A stretch of DNA of 64,000 bases, from NCBI RefSeq assembly GCF_004339725.1, contig NZ_SMGK01000002.1, forward strand, positions 1-64,000, in the 5' to 3' direction. The notes beneath the pieces were generated by a model, which made no database searches, was not told where the DNA came from, and saw only the letters and a program-made list of their open reading frames with translations. The translations under genes and the position numbers were made by a program. Source of the DNA: Acidipila rosea (lineage in GTDB: Bacteria; Acidobacteriota; Terriglobia; Terriglobales; Acidobacteriaceae). Below, piece by piece: positions 33,342 through 42,254 of this stretch (the first letter of the stretch is position 1; the number at the start of each line of letters is the position of its first letter).

Positions 33342-35711
33342 CTACTCCGTCTCACCTTCGGCAAATCGGGAGATGCCCTCGGTGAGTCCGTGTTTGGCAA
33401 TCAACTTCGCTCTCCGAACACGGTCCTTGGGTTTGGTGGAGAACGTGGCGTAGCTGCGACTGTCGAGATTCAGGCGGATTACCTTGGTCAGCCCATCGCG
33501 ACGCATGTACAGCGCCTCACGATCCTGCAAGCTCTCGAAGAGAGCGAGCTGCTGCTCGTTCATCTTGAATAGCTCGGCATAGCGTTTGCGATTGAAGGTT
33601 GCGTCTCGCAAGAAGAGGAAGGATGTGCAGGAGTTCACGATCGAGTCAGCGTTAGCACCCAGGTCTTCGGCGGACTGACCGATCATGGTGACGCCGCCAA
33701 GGTTCTTCCGAACCGTCTTGATGGAAGCAAGGGCTGCTTCCAGAAGTTGACGATTCTTCATCGAAGAGAAGATCTCCTCGATAAGGATGTGCTTGGGCAC
33801 CCCGAGATTGGCGGGGTTGAATAGCACATCATTGATGCGGCGCAGGAGCCACACCATCAGCGGCTCGATCAGGTCTGCGTACTGTGCATTGTTGACGCCC
33901 TGGAAATCAAAGCATTGCACGCGCGATAGAGACAAGCTGTCTTCGACGTTGTCGAATACCGCGCTGTAAACGCCGCGGCCCACCCACTTCGACAAGTAGC
34001 GATCTAGCTTCTTCGGCAGAAAGAGGTTGGACAGGCGACGATTCTCAGGGTCAAGCAGGTACATATCCTGCACGGCCTTGTGGATCACATCGTCGTCTTC
34101 CGGCTCAAGCTCCGCGCCGCCGTTTGTGAGCAAGAGCTTGATGAAGGTGTAAAGGAACTGAATGTTGCTCTCAGTAGGCTCCAGCGTGAACGGATTCACG
34201 CGTGGGCCGTCTTTCCCGATGCGGTCTACACGGCCTCCGTACAGTTCGACGACGCTCTCATAGCTCCCGCCGATGTCGAAGATGTAGGTGAAGCCGCCGT
34301 ACTTCTGCTCATGCGCAATGGTGTTATTGCCCAGCACGGACTTGCCGGAGCCCGTGGGCCCGAGGATGAGCTGCACACGAACGCCGTCCACGTAGGCATC
34401 CTGAAAGAATGGCGTGCCCGTGCGTGTCTCGAAGACATTCAGGTACTCGGCATCGAGGTCGTCCGAACGAGGATGACCAAGATTTGGCGCAAAGATGGAG
34501 GACAGCCGTGCATGATGATCTTCGCCTAGCCACATCGGGAAGACATTGAACTTCCCGTTGCCTGGGAATAGTGCATAGAACGCAGACAGGTTGCCTAGCG
34601 TCTCCTCCATCACTTGGGCTCGTGCCTCCACAAAGACACGATGCACAGTCGGAGCGAGTGAGTGAAGCTCCGCTACGCTTTTCGCCGCGACCAGCAGGCG
34701 AAGTGAAAACTCTCCCTGGGCCTTCTTGTCGAGGGAGCGGATGACATCGCTCAGGTCATCGACCGCAATGTTGGCAGCTTTCGCTCCGGCTCCCGTATCA
34801 AGAGAGGCCGTGTCCTTGCCGGCCATCACGCGAGACAGCACACCCACTCTGAAGAAGCTGATGAACTTCTCCTGCTGGTCGATCTCATGGCGCGCTGTTG
34901 CCGTAGACTTCGGTCGCCACGTCGAGCACAGGATGCTGTCACAGTCGAGCTTGAGCAGGTCGTTGAATAGGCAAGGTCGTGACGCCTCGGGCGTCGTCTT
35001 CAACGAATACATCTGAACGAAGCGCCTGCCGATACGCAGATGATCGCTCTCCCATGCCACGGGAGCCTGCACGATCTGGCGATCAACGTTTACGCTTTCG
35101 CGAAGCTGTCCCCACTCCGCCCAGTCCTCAAGGTTGAAGAGATAACTGAAGAACTGGAAGGTGCCCTGCTGGTCTAGCAGACGCAGACCGATAGAACTGG
35201 AGAGATTGCCTGCGAGTAAGGCTGCCGTCTTCTCCAGTTCGGCGAGCATCCGTGACGTAGAGGCGGCATTCTCAGCGGGTTTGCGGTCGAAGGACTTCAT
35301 CTTCGACGGCTCCAGCGTGAGGCACCAGTGCAGGTCAATCCGCCGGAAGCCAGCCGTTCTCTCCAAGAACTCAAGCCGGTTTGTAACGAACGTATGCGTG
35401 ACGGGATTCGAATAGAGAGGCTGACGCGGGAGACCGTAGCCGGAGCGAACACGCGTGTACTGATACAAGCAAGTGCCTTCCGGTAGGCCACGCAGCGCAC
35501 CCTCGATCATGCGCAGATGCGATTCAAGCTCCTGGTCGGTCAAGCCCTCTTCGTCTAGGCCGGAGAGTTGGAAGAGGCAGCCATAACCGCCGCCTTTCAG
35601 CGCAAAGATGTGGTCATTGACGAAGCGGGCTATCGGAACGATGCTGCACGCGGCACCGGCCTTTGCGAACCACGGAACGAATTGTGCCTGCTCAGTATTT
35701 ACGCGGGTCAT
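33342..35711 (-). CDS. trbE: VirB4/TrbE secretion ATPase
   Basis: The protein has 789 residues. The N-terminal domain (FALKGGGYGCLFQLSGLDEE) and the ATPase domain with Walker A LGPTGSGKSVLGNN near residue 445 match VirB4/TrbE. Walker B lies near HILIEEIFSSM. It is a large ATPase that powers pilus subunit handling and DNA transfer. It overlaps the trbD end by 20 bases. Length is normal for the family. Confidence 0.92.
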   Translation of the reverse strand: MTRVNTEQAQFVPWFAKAGAACSIVPIARFVNDHIFALKGGGYGCLFQLSGLDEEGLTDQELESHLRMIEGALRGLPEGTCLYQYTRVRSGYGLPRQPLYSNPVTHTFVTNRLEFLERTAGFRRIDLHWCLTLEPSKMKSFDRKPAENAASTSRMLAELEKTAALLAGNLSSSIGLRLLDQQGTFQFFSYLFNLEDWAEWGQLRESVNVDRQIVQAPVAWESDHLRIGRRFVQMYSLKTTPEASRPCLFNDLLKLDCDSILCSTWRPKSTATARHEIDQQEKFISFFRVGVLSRVMAGKDTASLDTGAGAKAANIAVDDLSDVIRSLDKKAQGEFSLRLLVAAKSVAELHSLAPTVHRVFVEARAQVMEETLGNLSAFYALFPGNGKFNVFPMWLGEDHHARLSSIFAPNLGHPRSDDLDAEYLNVFETRTGTPFFQDAYVDGVRVQLILGPTGSGKSVLGNNTIAHEQKYGGFTYIFDIGGSYESVVELYGGRVDRIGKDGPRVNPFTLEPTESNIQFLYTFIKLLLTNGGAELEPEDDDVIHKAVQDMYLLDPENRRLSNLFLPKKLDRYLSKWVGRGVYSAVFDNVEDSLSLSRVQCFDFQGVNNAQYADLIEPLMVWLLRRINDVLFNPANLGVPKHILIEEIFSSMKNRQLLEAALASIKTVRKNLGGVTMIGQSAEDLGANADSIVNSCTSFLFLRDATFNRKRYAELFKMNEQQLALFESLQDREALYMRRDGLTKVIRLNLDSRSYATFSTKPKDRVRRAKLIAKHGLTEGISRFAEGETE

Positions 35712-35955
35712 AGTAGCTCTTCTGGTTGAGGCTCAGGCCCCAGAGCTGAAGCATCTTTGGGTGTTTGCGGATGATGAGCCACGCAGCGCAAGCGAGCGTG
35801 GGAAAGGCCATCATCGCCAGAAGGCGAAACCCAACGAGGAAAACCGCAATGCAGACGAATACGATCGCCATCCATGCTGTAAGGTCGAGGCCGAGCTTGG
35901 CTCGGGGACGATTCAGCGCCTGATTGATTGCTTGCGGTTCTCCTCGCCTGGGCAT
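35692..35955 (-). CDS. trbD: VirB3/TrbD membrane protein
   Basis: The protein has 87 residues from the ATG at 35,955, which is well spaced from GGAGG. The in-frame GTG at 35,967 overlaps that ribosome site and is unlikely. Paired hydrophobic segments (AWMAIVFVCIAVFLVGFRLL and MAFPTLACAAWLII) and the tail SYYDPRKY fit VirB3/TrbD. It lies directly before trbE, as is usual. Confidence 0.82.
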   Translation of the reverse strand: MPRRGEPQAINQALNRPRAKLGLDLTAWMAIVFVCIAVFLVGFRLLAMMAFPTLACAAWLIIRKHPKMLQLWGLSLNQKSYYDPRKY

Positions 35956-35970
35956 AGCCGATGTCACCTC

Positions 35971-36339
35971 CTACATCGACTGCCCGGTCAGTGAACCGAT
36001 CCATCCGGCTCCCCAACCGAGAACTCCAGCACCAAACAGCGCGCCGAAGAGTCCAGGAATGGCGTCCTGAAAGCGCCCTGACATCATGCGAATGCCGGCG
36101 AAGATAAGGCCGCCGAAACAGATGACCGCGCCAGCGTACATAGCGAAGGTCTTGAAGGTTCCCATCAGCGTTTGTGCCCCGGAGAAGTCCATCGTCCCTT
36201 GGGCGTGAGCAACGCCGGCGAATGTAAGGGCGACCAGAGTCGGGCCCATCACGCGCACGGCACGGAGTAGCGTCTGTCTTGAGAGGAGTCTTGCCCATCT
36301 CTGGATGGGCAGGGAAACGAGCCTGACTTTGATCTGCAT
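35971..36339 (-). CDS. trbC: VirB2/TrbC pilin
   Basis: The protein has 122 residues from the ATG at 36,339, which has GAGGTG upstream; the ATG at 36,381 has none. The long signal region ends GVAHAQG, giving a mature pilin of about 80 residues. This has two membrane helices (FAMYAGAVICFGGLIFAGIRMM and IPGLFGALFGAGVLGWGAGW), as in VirB2/TrbC. It is the first gene of the secretion operon. Confidence 0.85.
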   Translation of the reverse strand: MQIKVRLVSLPIQRWARLLSRQTLLRAVRVMGPTLVALTFAGVAHAQGTMDFSGAQTLMGTFKTFAMYAGAVICFGGLIFAGIRMMSGRFQDAIPGLFGALFGAGVLGWGAGWIGSLTGQSM

Positions 36340-36682
36340 TGGCACCTCGATCAACCGTGGATTCGGTTGCGATATGGGCAACGTAGAGCCACTCAGTTCA
36401 TCGAGTCCAATAACTGCAAGAGAGTCACTTATTCATCGTGGTGATAAGCGTCAGTCCCGGGCGGGTCTGGCGGCGGTCTTCGAGGCTCTCGCGGGTATGG
36501 CTGAGCCATACGGTGCGCCCCCTGCATCGGATGAACTACAGCCGTTTGAAGATGGGTTTCCTGCTCCTCACGAGAGGGACTAGGTGGGTGTGCTTTGCGC
36601 AAGGCGCTTGAGGCAGAAGACAAATGGATTTTGCTGGCTGATCCAAGGCGCCGCACGGGAGCGATACTTGCCGGACTCAATA
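36340..36682. other. Region upstream of the trb operon
   Basis: These 343 bases must contain the promoter for the 10-kb secretion operon. An inverted repeat, CAACCG (36,352-36,357) / CGGTTG (36,364-36,369), lies just upstream of the trbC ribosome site and could be an operator or leader hairpin. Short open frames on both strands lack ribosome sites and recognisable content. Nothing else is seen. Confidence 0.4.
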
Positions 36683-36709
36683 CAAAAGGGGCCGACATTG
36701 TCGGCCCCT
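36683..36709 (-). terminator. Rho-independent terminator after higA
   Basis: On the minus strand, an 8-bp stem GGGGCCGA / TCGGCCCC with a five-base loop is followed by TTTTG. It lies 15 bases beyond the higA stop codon, in the right orientation to end the toxin-antitoxin transcript before the trb promoter region. Confidence 0.82.
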
Positions 36710-36723
36710 CTAGAACGTCTCGT

Positions 36724-37194
36724 TTATGCCTTGGCAAGAGTGGATTGCTTTGCTTTTTCCTTCTCTGCCACCAGCGCCTTCGGCCTGCTCTTAGCCTTCT
36801 TGGACCGACGGATAGATTTTGTGGGAAGCGGCGCGATCAGCAGATCGGCAGAGATCCCAAGACCGCCGCGGACGCGCCGCACCATGTCCAAGGTGAGAGG
36901 CCTTTTCCCAGTCAGAACTTCGGATACCCGTGCTCGACTTCCAATCATTGGCTCGAGATCCTTTCGGCTTAAATGCTCCTGTTCCATACGAAACAGGATG
37001 GCAGCGACCGGAGATGGAGCGTCGATGACGAAGTGTTTTGCCTCATAGGCATCAACGAGTGTCGCTAAAACGTCCAGTTCATCGCCTTCCGGAGTATTGG
37101 GGGCAGCACTCATCAGGGCTTCGATTCTCGCGACGGCTCGACGGTGGTCGTCTCTATTTCTTATCGGATGAATTTGCATATCTGTTTTCGTCAT
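36724..37194 (-). CDS. higA: HigA-type antitoxin
   Basis: The protein has 156 residues with GGAGGT before the ATG. A helix-turn-helix (HLSRKDLEPMIGSRARVSEV, then LTGKRPLTLDMVRRV) follows an N-terminal region with RIEALMSAAPNTPEGDELDV, the pattern of HigA proteins of the COG5499 type. The tail is Lys-rich. It overlaps the toxin gene by 41 bases. It should neutralise HigB and repress the operon, stabilising the element next to its right end. Confidence 0.85.
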   Translation of the reverse strand: MTKTDMQIHPIRNRDDHRRAVARIEALMSAAPNTPEGDELDVLATLVDAYEAKHFVIDAPSPVAAILFRMEQEHLSRKDLEPMIGSRARVSEVLTGKRPLTLDMVRRVRGGLGISADLLIAPLPTKSIRRSKKAKSRPKALVAEKEKAKQSTLAKA

Positions 37195-37507
37195 ACGCTA
37201 CCTCCTTGACATCAATCTTGTCGTACTCCTCGTGTGTCCCGAGCCACTTGATGAGCAGAATGCCGAAGCTGTAGTTGATCGCTACGACGAGCCTGTAGTC
37301 GTTCCCTTTGATGTTGAACACGACCCGCTCCGCAGAGATGATGCTGGCCGAGCTATATTGCGCCTTCAGCTCCGCGGATGTTTTCCAAGCCGCCTTCTCT
37401 GCTTCGGCGTACCAGGCGTCGAGATGATCCTTCACGATTTTCTGCTGTGCCTTGGGCACGCGGCTCTTGACGAAATCGTTCAGCGTGCCTCTGGCGATCA
37501 CTCTCAC
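37154..37507 (-). CDS. higB: HigB-type mRNA interferase toxin
   Basis: The protein has 117 residues from a GTG start (another in-frame GTG lies two codons on). The sequence is typical of the HigB toxin family: NDFVKSRVPKAQQKIVKDHL, then ERVVFNIKGNDYRLVVAINY and IKWLGTHEEYDKID. These enzymes cut mRNA on the ribosome. The toxin-first order is characteristic of higBA. The gene is the last before the tRNA-fragment boundary. Confidence 0.87.
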   Translation of the reverse strand: MRVIARGTLNDFVKSRVPKAQQKIVKDHLDAWYAEAEKAAWKTSAELKAQYSSASIISAERVVFNIKGNDYRLVVAINYSFGILLIKWLGTHEEYDKIDVKEVAYDENRYANSSDKK

Positions 37508-37601
37508 AACCCCATCCTAACTCTGCTCCCACAGTGGGAGCAAGAGCGGAGAAAGAAGGTGCCGATCCCTCACGGTCGGCGCCCCTCAGCTCGCTGCAAA
37601 G

Positions 37602-37621
37602 TTGGTAGCATTTTGGTAGCA
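37602..37621. repeat. Direct repeat TTGGTAGCA x2, 11-bp period
   Basis: TTGGTAGCA occurs at 37,602-37,610 and 37,613-37,621, one helical turn apart, about 90 bases inside the tRNA-fragment boundary. Short direct repeats at helical spacing near an attachment site are typical arm-type sites for tyrosine integrases. The function is inferred. Confidence 0.5.
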
Positions 37622-37700
37622 AATAGCGCCCAGAACGCCGGTTTTTAGCCACTCCTCCGACTCCTAACCCCTTTAGAATGTGCATTCGGCTATTGCCGAC

Positions 37701-37750
37701 GCACCTTCACACGGTGGAAGTCGTAGGTTCAAATCCTGCTGCGCCCACCA
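37701..37750 (+). other. 3' tRNA-Val(CAC) fragment: right attachment site
   Basis: The sequence reads as an anticodon arm (CACC-TTCACAC-GGTG, anticodon CAC at loop positions 3-5). A variable region and a T arm with GGTTCAAATCC follow, then TGCGCCC and ACCA. No matching 5' half (acceptor GGGCGCA plus D arm) is found upstream, so it is only the 3' part. This is what remains at the far end when an element integrates into the 3' end of a tRNA gene. Intact tRNA-Val should lie at the left end, outside the window. Confidence 0.78.
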
Positions 37751-37804
37751 TCCCTTCCAACAATCCGCCAGTTCCTCAATTGCCCTGCAACGGCGTTAGT
37801 GCGG

Positions 37805-40270
37805 CTAAGAGCGCTCCTGACGAACGATCGGGAAGCAGCTGAATTCCTCATGGGAAACCTGCCAGTAAGGCATCAGTATCACGTTGTCGTTGCCGCGCAA
37901 ACTGTAGTGGAGCGGCTTCCCATCTATGGGTTGCAATGCATTTTCCAGCTCCTCGGAACTCCCGAATCCGGATAGCCTAATCTTCGGCGAACCCACCGCC
38001 GCATACAGCATCGGGCCATACTCTACCGCGTACCGTGTAGTACCTGGTATCTGGTCGGCTCCTGTGTACTTCGTAAAGCGGAAGCGCGCGGGAAGGGTGA
38101 ACTCGATCGCGTCGCCATCCGTCCAGGTGCGATCGAGCGCCAGATAGCTGCCTGGCTTGCCGGTGCCTGCACTCCTGCCATTGACTGAGACCTCCATCGC
38201 GCGTGAGGCCCACGACGGCACTCGCACGCGAATAATCGAACGAGTCGGAGAGCTCATCTCAAGCGTGCATCGCACCGCCGTTTGCAGGGGAAACTTCGTC
38301 TTCTGAGTTAGCTTGAGAGTAGTTGCGCCTTGCTTCCAGCTAATCGTCGATGGCTCATACAAATTGAGATAGACGCCATCATCTGCAACTGAATAGATAT
38401 GCTCCGGAAGTGAACCCAGAAGGCGAGTACCTTGTCCTTCGCAGCAGGTATTTTGGCGCGTGGCCTGCTCCTTGGTGCCTTCCAGATGGGTGTGGTATCT
38501 CAGCCCGTAGCTTCCATCCTGATTTGCGATCGCTACGTTATAAATGCTCTTTTCAATCTCCGTAACGTACCGCTCCTCTTCAGGATTGAGGAGATGGAAG
38601 CGCTGGCTGAGGAATACCCAGAAGCTGCTGCCGCATAGTTCACCAAGCTCTTCGTGCAGATAGTTGCTGCCTGGAGGATCCCGGCGGAATTCAATAATGG
38701 AGATGCTGCCGCCGGGCTGCTCCCAGCTCTGGTGATACATCTCCCACGCCCCCAGCACCGCGTCATGATAGCGGCGATCTCCGGTAGCCAGGTACATATC
38801 GAGATAGGCTTCAAGATTCGTCAGCAGATAACAATGCGGCCGGTCGTAAGGGTATTGCCAGATTTGCTTGTCTTCTTTTGCGGCGGTGCCAGCCAGGAAG
38901 GCCGGCTCCTCGAAATAGCGCTGGATCACCTGCACATCCGCATGTTTTCCCACCGGGCTTAGGCTGACGCGGGTGTTTGCTATCATGCCCTGGCCGCCTT
39001 GCACCGCTCCGCGAAGTAGCTCTGGCAGATATTGCTCTTGCTTGTTGAACCAGTCGTAGTAGCCGCGGAGCAGCGGGAACGCCTTTTCGTTGCCGGCATA
39101 TCCCGCCTCTAACAAGCCGTGCGTGAGCCATGCCCGCGTGTAGGCGCCACGTTCCGAGTAGAAAATCGTATCCGCCGGATACGCCATCATGTATCCATTC
39201 GGTTCTTTGCACGCATCGATTCCATCGACGACAACTTCGATCCTCCGCTCCAGTTCTGGATTCTTAATCCAGCGGACAGTATTCCCAGCTCCCATCAGAA
39301 AGCGACCCGCATTCGAGCCGGCAAGATCCTCTTCCCAGAAGATCGCTGAACCCGTCGCCTTATAGTTCTTGATCTTGCCGGTTCGCTCATAGAACTGCCT
39401 CAACAAATCGTCGGCCGTATAAGAGTTCAGCAAGTACTGGATGTTGTTCTCCATTGCGGCACGAAATACGCCGTCACCAATGGTGACGCCTGTTACAGGC
39501 GCCTGCGCACGATACTTCACAGGCGTCCATGAGGATGGATCTGTGACATTCTCCGGATTGTCCCATCGTATTTGCTCCCCGTCCTGACGGGCCGGGCGGG
39601 TTAGCTGTCCTAAGTCGCCGGCGCTGCTATACATCGGATCGCCACTGCTCTTGCAGCCGACAGCAACGTCCTTTTCGCCAGACACTACGGCGACCTTTGC
39701 AAGCGTCAAAGTAAAGTTGAGACCGTCTATGGGAATACGGCCCGTAGGAGTTGAATCCTTCGGTTCTACCTTTACGGGCCGGAGCCTTGTCGCGGTTATT
39801 CGAACGTACCGCGCGCGCATACGGCGGCCGTCATAGCGAGTTATGTTGTCCTGTGGGTCAGGAAAGTCAGCCTTCGTAAAATCTGCGATCATCCTCGGGT
39901 TGGCAAACTCCGGATCGTCCGATCCCTCGATCTTGAAACGGAGCGGAAAGCCCTCTCCGCCATAGTACTGATCACGTCCCGGATACATCCTTTGACTGGC
40001 CGGGTAGAGTTCGACAGCATCGATTGCGAAGCGACTTCCGAGGTCAATCTGCACCCAGGTTGCGAGCGATGGATCAGTAACGGTTTTTGATCGATAGGGG
40101 CGATAGTCAGTAGCCGGCGTGGCCGCCATTCGTTGGCCCGTAAGATAAGGCGCCAGCTCCGGGTTCTTTACCGCAGCCAATAACTGCATGGGGTCTGCTG
40201 CCCGTATCAGAACTAAACCTGCGCCCGAATAAACAGATGACCTCAGGAAGGTGCGTCGCGAAACAGCCAT
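37805..40270 (-). CDS. Tat-exported GH127-like beta-L-arabinofuranosidase with discoidin domain
   Basis: The protein has 821 residues from the ATG at 40,270, preceded by GGAGA. A Tat signal (SRRTFLRSSVYSGAGLVL) is followed by a discoidin/F5/8-type carbohydrate-binding region (about 40-185, WVQIDLGSRFAIDAVELYP, YVRITATRLR). The main part resembles GH127/DUF1680, with QNTCCEGQGTRLLGSLPEHI carrying the paired cysteines that bind zinc and the catalytic thiolate. The enzyme would release L-arabinofuranose from plant glycans in the periplasm. It is the first chromosomal gene beyond the element, 54 bases from the tRNA fragment. Confidence 0.78.
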   Translation of the reverse strand: MAVSRRTFLRSSVYSGAGLVLIRAADPMQLLAAVKNPELAPYLTGQRMAATPATDYRPYRSKTVTDPSLATWVQIDLGSRFAIDAVELYPASQRMYPGRDQYYGGEGFPLRFKIEGSDDPEFANPRMIADFTKADFPDPQDNITRYDGRRMRARYVRITATRLRPVKVEPKDSTPTGRIPIDGLNFTLTLAKVAVVSGEKDVAVGCKSSGDPMYSSAGDLGQLTRPARQDGEQIRWDNPENVTDPSSWTPVKYRAQAPVTGVTIGDGVFRAAMENNIQYLLNSYTADDLLRQFYERTGKIKNYKATGSAIFWEEDLAGSNAGRFLMGAGNTVRWIKNPELERRIEVVVDGIDACKEPNGYMMAYPADTIFYSERGAYTRAWLTHGLLEAGYAGNEKAFPLLRGYYDWFNKQEQYLPELLRGAVQGGQGMIANTRVSLSPVGKHADVQVIQRYFEEPAFLAGTAAKEDKQIWQYPYDRPHCYLLTNLEAYLDMYLATGDRRYHDAVLGAWEMYHQSWEQPGGSISIIEFRRDPPGSNYLHEELGELCGSSFWVFLSQRFHLLNPEEERYVTEIEKSIYNVAIANQDGSYGLRYHTHLEGTKEQATRQNTCCEGQGTRLLGSLPEHIYSVADDGVYLNLYEPSTISWKQGATTLKLTQKTKFPLQTAVRCTLEMSSPTRSIIRVRVPSWASRAMEVSVNGRSAGTGKPGSYLALDRTWTDGDAIEFTLPARFRFTKYTGADQIPGTTRYAVEYGPMLYAAVGSPKIRLSGFGSSEELENALQPIDGKPLHYSLRGNDNVILMPYWQVSHEEFSCFPIVRQERS

Positions 40271-40441
40271 GGTACATTCTCCAATGTCCTGAACTTGCCT
40301 CATGCCTATGAACGGCTAGTGCAATGATTGCTCCACCCCAGCCTACTCTTGAGGTTGATATGGGTTTGAACGGGCTTGGGCCACTGGGCACTTCGCCCTA
40401 TCTCGGACCCTTGTCATAGCCCACTTAGCAAGCAGGAGTCC

Positions 40442-41899
40442 TTACGGGGTATGGGTAAGGTTCACTTCGCTGACATAAGCATCTACTAGATCGTATTGAC
40501 CACTCTTATTAACCACCCCGTCTAGTTGAATGAGAGCGCTAAACTTTCCATTGTCATTTACATCCCCTCCGTTCCTGCTGTTAGGACTGAAGTTGATTTG
40601 AGTAGTATTCCCGTCGAATGTCAGACTCTTGTAGGTCACAGTACCGTCACTCTTGCGAAGAAACGACCAAACAACATGATGCCAGCCGCTGAAGGAAGGA
40701 TTACTTGATCCCTGCCACGGTTGAGCGAACTGATTTCGATTGCAGGGCACCACAGGAGGAATTTGCCCATTTTGCATCTGGCCATTCAGGAATATCCATC
40801 CGCCTGTCTCGGAATCAAACACTCCCCAGTAGCCTGTTCCAGAACGCATATTGAATGCGCATTCCGTGTAGAACTTCGTCCAGATTCCATCGATGCTGTA
40901 CTGCGCATCCATCTCGAACGCCTGATGTGCACTTGGATTCGGAAGGTAGACATACTCATCCAGTGTCCAGTTCGAGGCTAATGATGGTGCAGTAGTCGGG
41001 CTTTGGCCTCGGAACAGAACGTTTGAAGGATCGCTTTCTTGTATTTCCAACAGATGGAGCGACCGGCCATTCAGTGTCAGATTTCCTTGATCGGGAATTA
41101 TGCCATTTTCGGCGATGTGCTCAATGTTGGTGCTCCGCGGGTCCACTCCCCCTTCGCCTTGTACCCCCGGGCCGCACGGGTTAGCGACCCACGCACTCTC
41201 CTCTCGGGGATCGCAGTCGCCCTGGGTATTGTCGATACCAAGTTGGTCCAGATTGCACTGCACAGACCCGGAGGTAGTACAGTTTTCCGCGATTTCGTAG
41301 CCGACGCTACTCTTGCTCAAAACCGATCCGTAGTTTGTCACCGCCTCCACCGTCAGAACGTGTGGTCCGTTAGGCAGGACATAGACGTCATTGACACTCC
41401 CGCCGGGCACATTGCCCAACTTATAGCCGTTATCCCATATCTCAAGATGGCTGGAATTGCTCACATTCGCAGAAGCAGTAATTCTCACAGCGCTGATACT
41501 CGTTGAGCCGGACGTAGGGCTGGTGATGTTCACAGAGTCGGAAGTGCCCGCGCCAGACGAATCTGCTATCTGATAGCTGACACTGCTCCTATCCAGAACG
41601 TATCCGTTAGGCGACACAGCAAGGATGGTCGTCGTATGCTTCCCCAGAGACAGAGCATACGTGGCATTCACAGCATTAGAGAAGACGTTCCCCAGCTTTT
41701 TGCCGTTATCCCACACCTCTAGATGAAATGGACCGCCTTCATTCGCAGAGGCAGCAATGGAGACTTCGCCGATATTGGTTGAGTTTGCTGCCGGGTTGAT
41801 TATGTTAACGTTTCCGCCAAAAGCCGCAGGAAGCAACAAGGCGAGGGGAGCCATAACCGCGAGTTTTAACCGTAAACGTGGACCTGTTACAGAACTCAT
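40442..41899 (-). CDS. Secreted protein with two Ig-like repeats and a lectin-like C-terminus
   Basis: The protein has 485 residues from the ATG at 41,899, preceded by GAGGAGGT. A signal peptide (LKLAVMAPLALLLPAAFG) is followed by two similar units of about 90 residues. These share SxxxVxIxASAN, HLExWDNGxKLGNV and SSVxYxIA, and resemble bacterial Ig-like domains. The C-terminal 250 residues contain Trp/Gly-rich beta segments (GYWGVFDSETGGWIFLNG, FSGWHHVVWSF) compatible with a concanavalin-like fold. The protein is probably surface or secreted and binds polymers. No enzyme motif is recognised. Confidence 0.6.
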   Translation of the reverse strand: MSSVTGPRLRLKLAVMAPLALLLPAAFGGNVNIINPAANSTNIGEVSIAASANEGGPFHLEVWDNGKKLGNVFSNAVNATYALSLGKHTTTILAVSPNGYVLDRSSVSYQIADSSGAGTSDSVNITSPTSGSTSISAVRITASANVSNSSHLEIWDNGYKLGNVPGGSVNDVYVLPNGPHVLTVEAVTNYGSVLSKSSVGYEIAENCTTSGSVQCNLDQLGIDNTQGDCDPREESAWVANPCGPGVQGEGGVDPRSTNIEHIAENGIIPDQGNLTLNGRSLHLLEIQESDPSNVLFRGQSPTTAPSLASNWTLDEYVYLPNPSAHQAFEMDAQYSIDGIWTKFYTECAFNMRSGTGYWGVFDSETGGWIFLNGQMQNGQIPPVVPCNRNQFAQPWQGSSNPSFSGWHHVVWSFLRKSDGTVTYKSLTFDGNTTQINFSPNSRNGGDVNDNGKFSALIQLDGVVNKSGQYDLVDAYVSEVNLTHTP

Positions 41900-42254
41900 A
41901 GAACACCTACCTCCTCGAATAGAAGCGCAGTCGCTTCTGTTGATACGGGTCAAGGCAGCAGTGTTACAAGAACCGAATAGCATGTACTTACATAAGCACT
42001 ACACCGTTCACCGGAAAAAGGAACGGGTGTATGACTTTCACCAGACGCGCAAGTTCTGACACCACAACAGAAGGGACCTTCCACGCCAGTCCTGCTATCG
42101 AAATCACAACCTATAGTATCTCCCAACCGCGATGAGAAGGTTTGAGGCGCCACGTGCATAGTTTCCCTTCGACTGCATTAGCCCATCGCGAAGTCGGCGT
42201 CGGGGTTCTGGCCAATTGTGCCTGATCCGGCGTCGCCGACCATCAGCCTCAGTC
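41900..42254. other. Intergenic region, no gene seen
   Basis: These 355 bases lie between the Ig-like protein start and the end of the MacB-like gene. The part near 41,900-42,100 should hold the promoter of the Ig-like gene. Short open frames here have no ribosome site or recognisable product. Confidence 0.5.

Larger units (their letters stand above)
1..37750. mobile_element. Right portion of an integrative conjugative element
   Basis: The stretch contains a relaxase, coupling protein, Trb/VirB secretion genes, primase, SSB, ArdC-like protein, a broken parB and a toxin-antitoxin pair. It ends at a 3' tRNA fragment at 37,701-37,750, beyond which gene content becomes ordinary chromosome. A plus-strand cargo block (2,071-18,116) sits between two minus-strand backbone segments. 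No integrase is present here, so the element must extend left of position 1 or have lost it. The family assignments are direct; the exact boundary is inferred. Confidence 0.88.

Noticed and set aside
37681-37750. Complete tRNA gene
   Set aside because: The 3' half folds but no 5' acceptor strand complementary to TGCGCCC and no D arm are found upstream, so only a fragment is called.
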